This document shows, piece by piece, positions 63,311 through 64,000 of a stretch of DNA of 64,000 nucleotides. Source of the DNA: Fischerella sp. JS2 (lineage in GTDB: Bacteria; Cyanobacteriota; Cyanobacteriia; Cyanobacteriales; Nostocaceae). Both the position numbers and the translations under genes were made by a program. The notes below the pieces were generated by a model, which saw only the letters and a program-made list of their open reading frames with translations, had not been told where the DNA came from and made no database searches. The stretch covers positions 4,092,001 to 4,156,000 of the forward strand of contig NZ_CP135918.1 in NCBI RefSeq assembly GCF_032393985.1, written 5' to 3'. How positions within the stretch are numbered: the first letter of the stretch is position 1; each line of letters starts with the position of its first letter.

Positions 63311-63747
63311 AGATATGCTCCTAAAAAAAGATTATAGAGCTAGCTTGCCTTACTAAAGCTGAATTCTAAATCAGCAGAATTAGCATATTATTGTATTTTT
63401 TCTAACAATATTTTGTGTTTATTTTGGTGATTTCTCTTAAGTATTGCTGTTGTCTAAACAGATTACCCTACCGCTATGCCATTTTTTGTTAGAGGTTGTG
63501 AGAAGTTATTTTTTTCTAAGCAGATGCATGAAATTATCGTGATCTAACGACAGAAGTTCGTGATCTAACGACACAAGTTTGTGATCTAACGACAGCTTGT
63601 TGGGGAATAGCGATCGCTCATTTTTATTCTGGGCTGAGTATGTGCGATCGCAACATTTATAATGTCGAGCTTGAGGCAATTAAGATTATGAAAAGCAATC
63701 TCGACAATGTGAATATATCTGTGTGAAACAACACAGAGGACAAGAGG
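63311..63747. other. spacer with 21-base tandem repeats
   Basis: 63538-63600 is three tandem 21-base units. 63607-63690 (GCGATCGCTC, CTGAGTATGTGCGATCGC, TTTATAATGTCGAG) resembles 61699-61770. AGAGGACAAGAGG before the ATG at 63748 is a strong ribosome binding site. Confidence 0.7.
63538..63600. repeat. three 21-base direct repeats CGTGATCTAACGACAGAAGT
   Basis: Units at 63538, 63559 and 63580 share GTGATCTAACGACA; the third drifts at its end (GCTTGT). They lie upstream of the MFS gene and could be iterons or regulatory sites. Confidence 0.75.
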
Positions 63748-64000
63748 ATGGAACAAAATCCAAAAGTCATGACTCAGCCAAAAATTTTGTGGTTGCAAGT
63801 TTGGAGTTTAGCTGGAGTGCAGGGAGCAATTATCATCTGTTGGTTGATTTATAACCTGTATTTACCCAAACTGCTAGTTGGGTTTGACTTTCCTGAGTCT
63901 TTGGCAGTAGGAATAATTATTTTAGAAAATGCCTTGGCGGTAGTTATGGAACCACTCATGGGTGCGCTTTGTGATCAAGCCAAGTATCGAGTCGGAAGCA
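63748..64000 (+). CDS. MFS transporter, N-terminal part (cut by the window)
   Basis: The first 84 residues of a membrane protein: MEQNPKVMTQPKI, then a hydrophobic helix near 17-40 (LAGVQGAIIICWLIYNLYLP), a second around 50-75 (VGIIILENALAVVMEPLMGA) and the loop motif GALCDQAKYRVGS, like the MFS motif A (G-x3-D-R/K-x-G). It fits a sugar/SLC45-like major facilitator. The ATG at 63748 has GAGG 5 bases upstream. The remainder is beyond the right edge. Confidence 0.7.
   Translation, partial: MEQNPKVMTQPKILWLQVWSLAGVQGAIIICWLIYNLYLPKLLVGFDFPESLAVGIIILENALAVVMEPLMGALCDQAKYRVGS

Noticed and set aside
63538-63600. CRISPR or plasmid origin iterons
   Set aside because: 21-base units in direct contact are too short for CRISPR, and no replication initiator is nearby.
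63586-63798. 70-codon minus-strand frame over the MFS start
   Set aside because: It lies antisense to a good start with a strong ribosome binding site and crosses the tandem repeats.

Overview
The window reads as chromosomal DNA of a filamentous, probably heterocyst-forming cyanobacterium. Evidence: psbX next to ycf66, cp12, a cyAbrB regulator, a Cph1-type phytochrome with its Rcp response regulator, many HIP1 octamers (GCGATCGC), and spacers full of heptanucleotide repeats (TTAGTGG/CTAACAA and TAACTGA types) and small hairpin repeats. No rRNA, CRISPR array, prophage or intact insertion sequence was seen. One tRNA gene, tRNA-Leu(GAG), is present.

Layout. 1-5.7 kb: an ABC ATPase cut by the left edge, an SLBB polysaccharide-export protein, a secreted alpha/beta hydrolase and a stomatin-like SPFH protein. 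5.8-10.5 kb (minus): folP, tpiA, an acidic TerB-like protein and a lipase-like membrane hydrolase. 11.2-15.4 kb: phosphoenolpyruvate synthase and a GT39-type glycosyltransferase. 15.9-19.9 kb: a phytochrome kinase, its response regulator and a receiver-kinase hybrid. 19.9-25.4 kb: an Uma2 remnant, trmB, a metallophosphoesterase, a FIST sensor, cp12 and a membrane protein. 26.3-32.5 kb: a KGG stress protein, an M16 peptidase, tRNA-Leu, accC and a YggT protein. 32.9-36.6 kb: psbX, ycf66, two TolB-like lipoproteins and sdhB. 38-46.4 kb: cyAbrB, a CPBP protease, a methyltransferase, an amidase, ribBA, argC and eno. 47-54.8 kb: a radical-SAM activase between inverted repeats, an ECF-type transporter downstream of a double-domain ThyX-like protein, a GCS2-type ligase, PepE and an SDR. 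55-64 kb is an accessory, partly decayed zone: a coiled-coil membrane protein, an ICMT-like methyltransferase, a divergent pair around a dense GTCTACA operator array, a WD40 protein, a dead MntA/HEPN toxin-antitoxin pair, a WD40 scrap, a small conserved protein and the start of an MFS transporter.

How they fit together. Much of the window is housekeeping carbon and energy metabolism (tpiA, eno, ppsA, accC, sdhB, cp12), cofactors (folP, ribBA), arginine (argC), light sensing and photosystem II.

Two things stand out. First, the dispersed repeats are not confined to spacers: repeat-derived DNA appears to encode extra linkers in phosphoenolpyruvate synthase and the ECF ATPase, and also the C-terminus of that ATPase. 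Second, the divergent pair at 57.7-59.1 kb looks like an undescribed self-regulated module, with a small ribbon-helix-helix-like protein beside a 19-bp perfect inverted repeat whose GTCTACA motif recurs inside the coding sequence.
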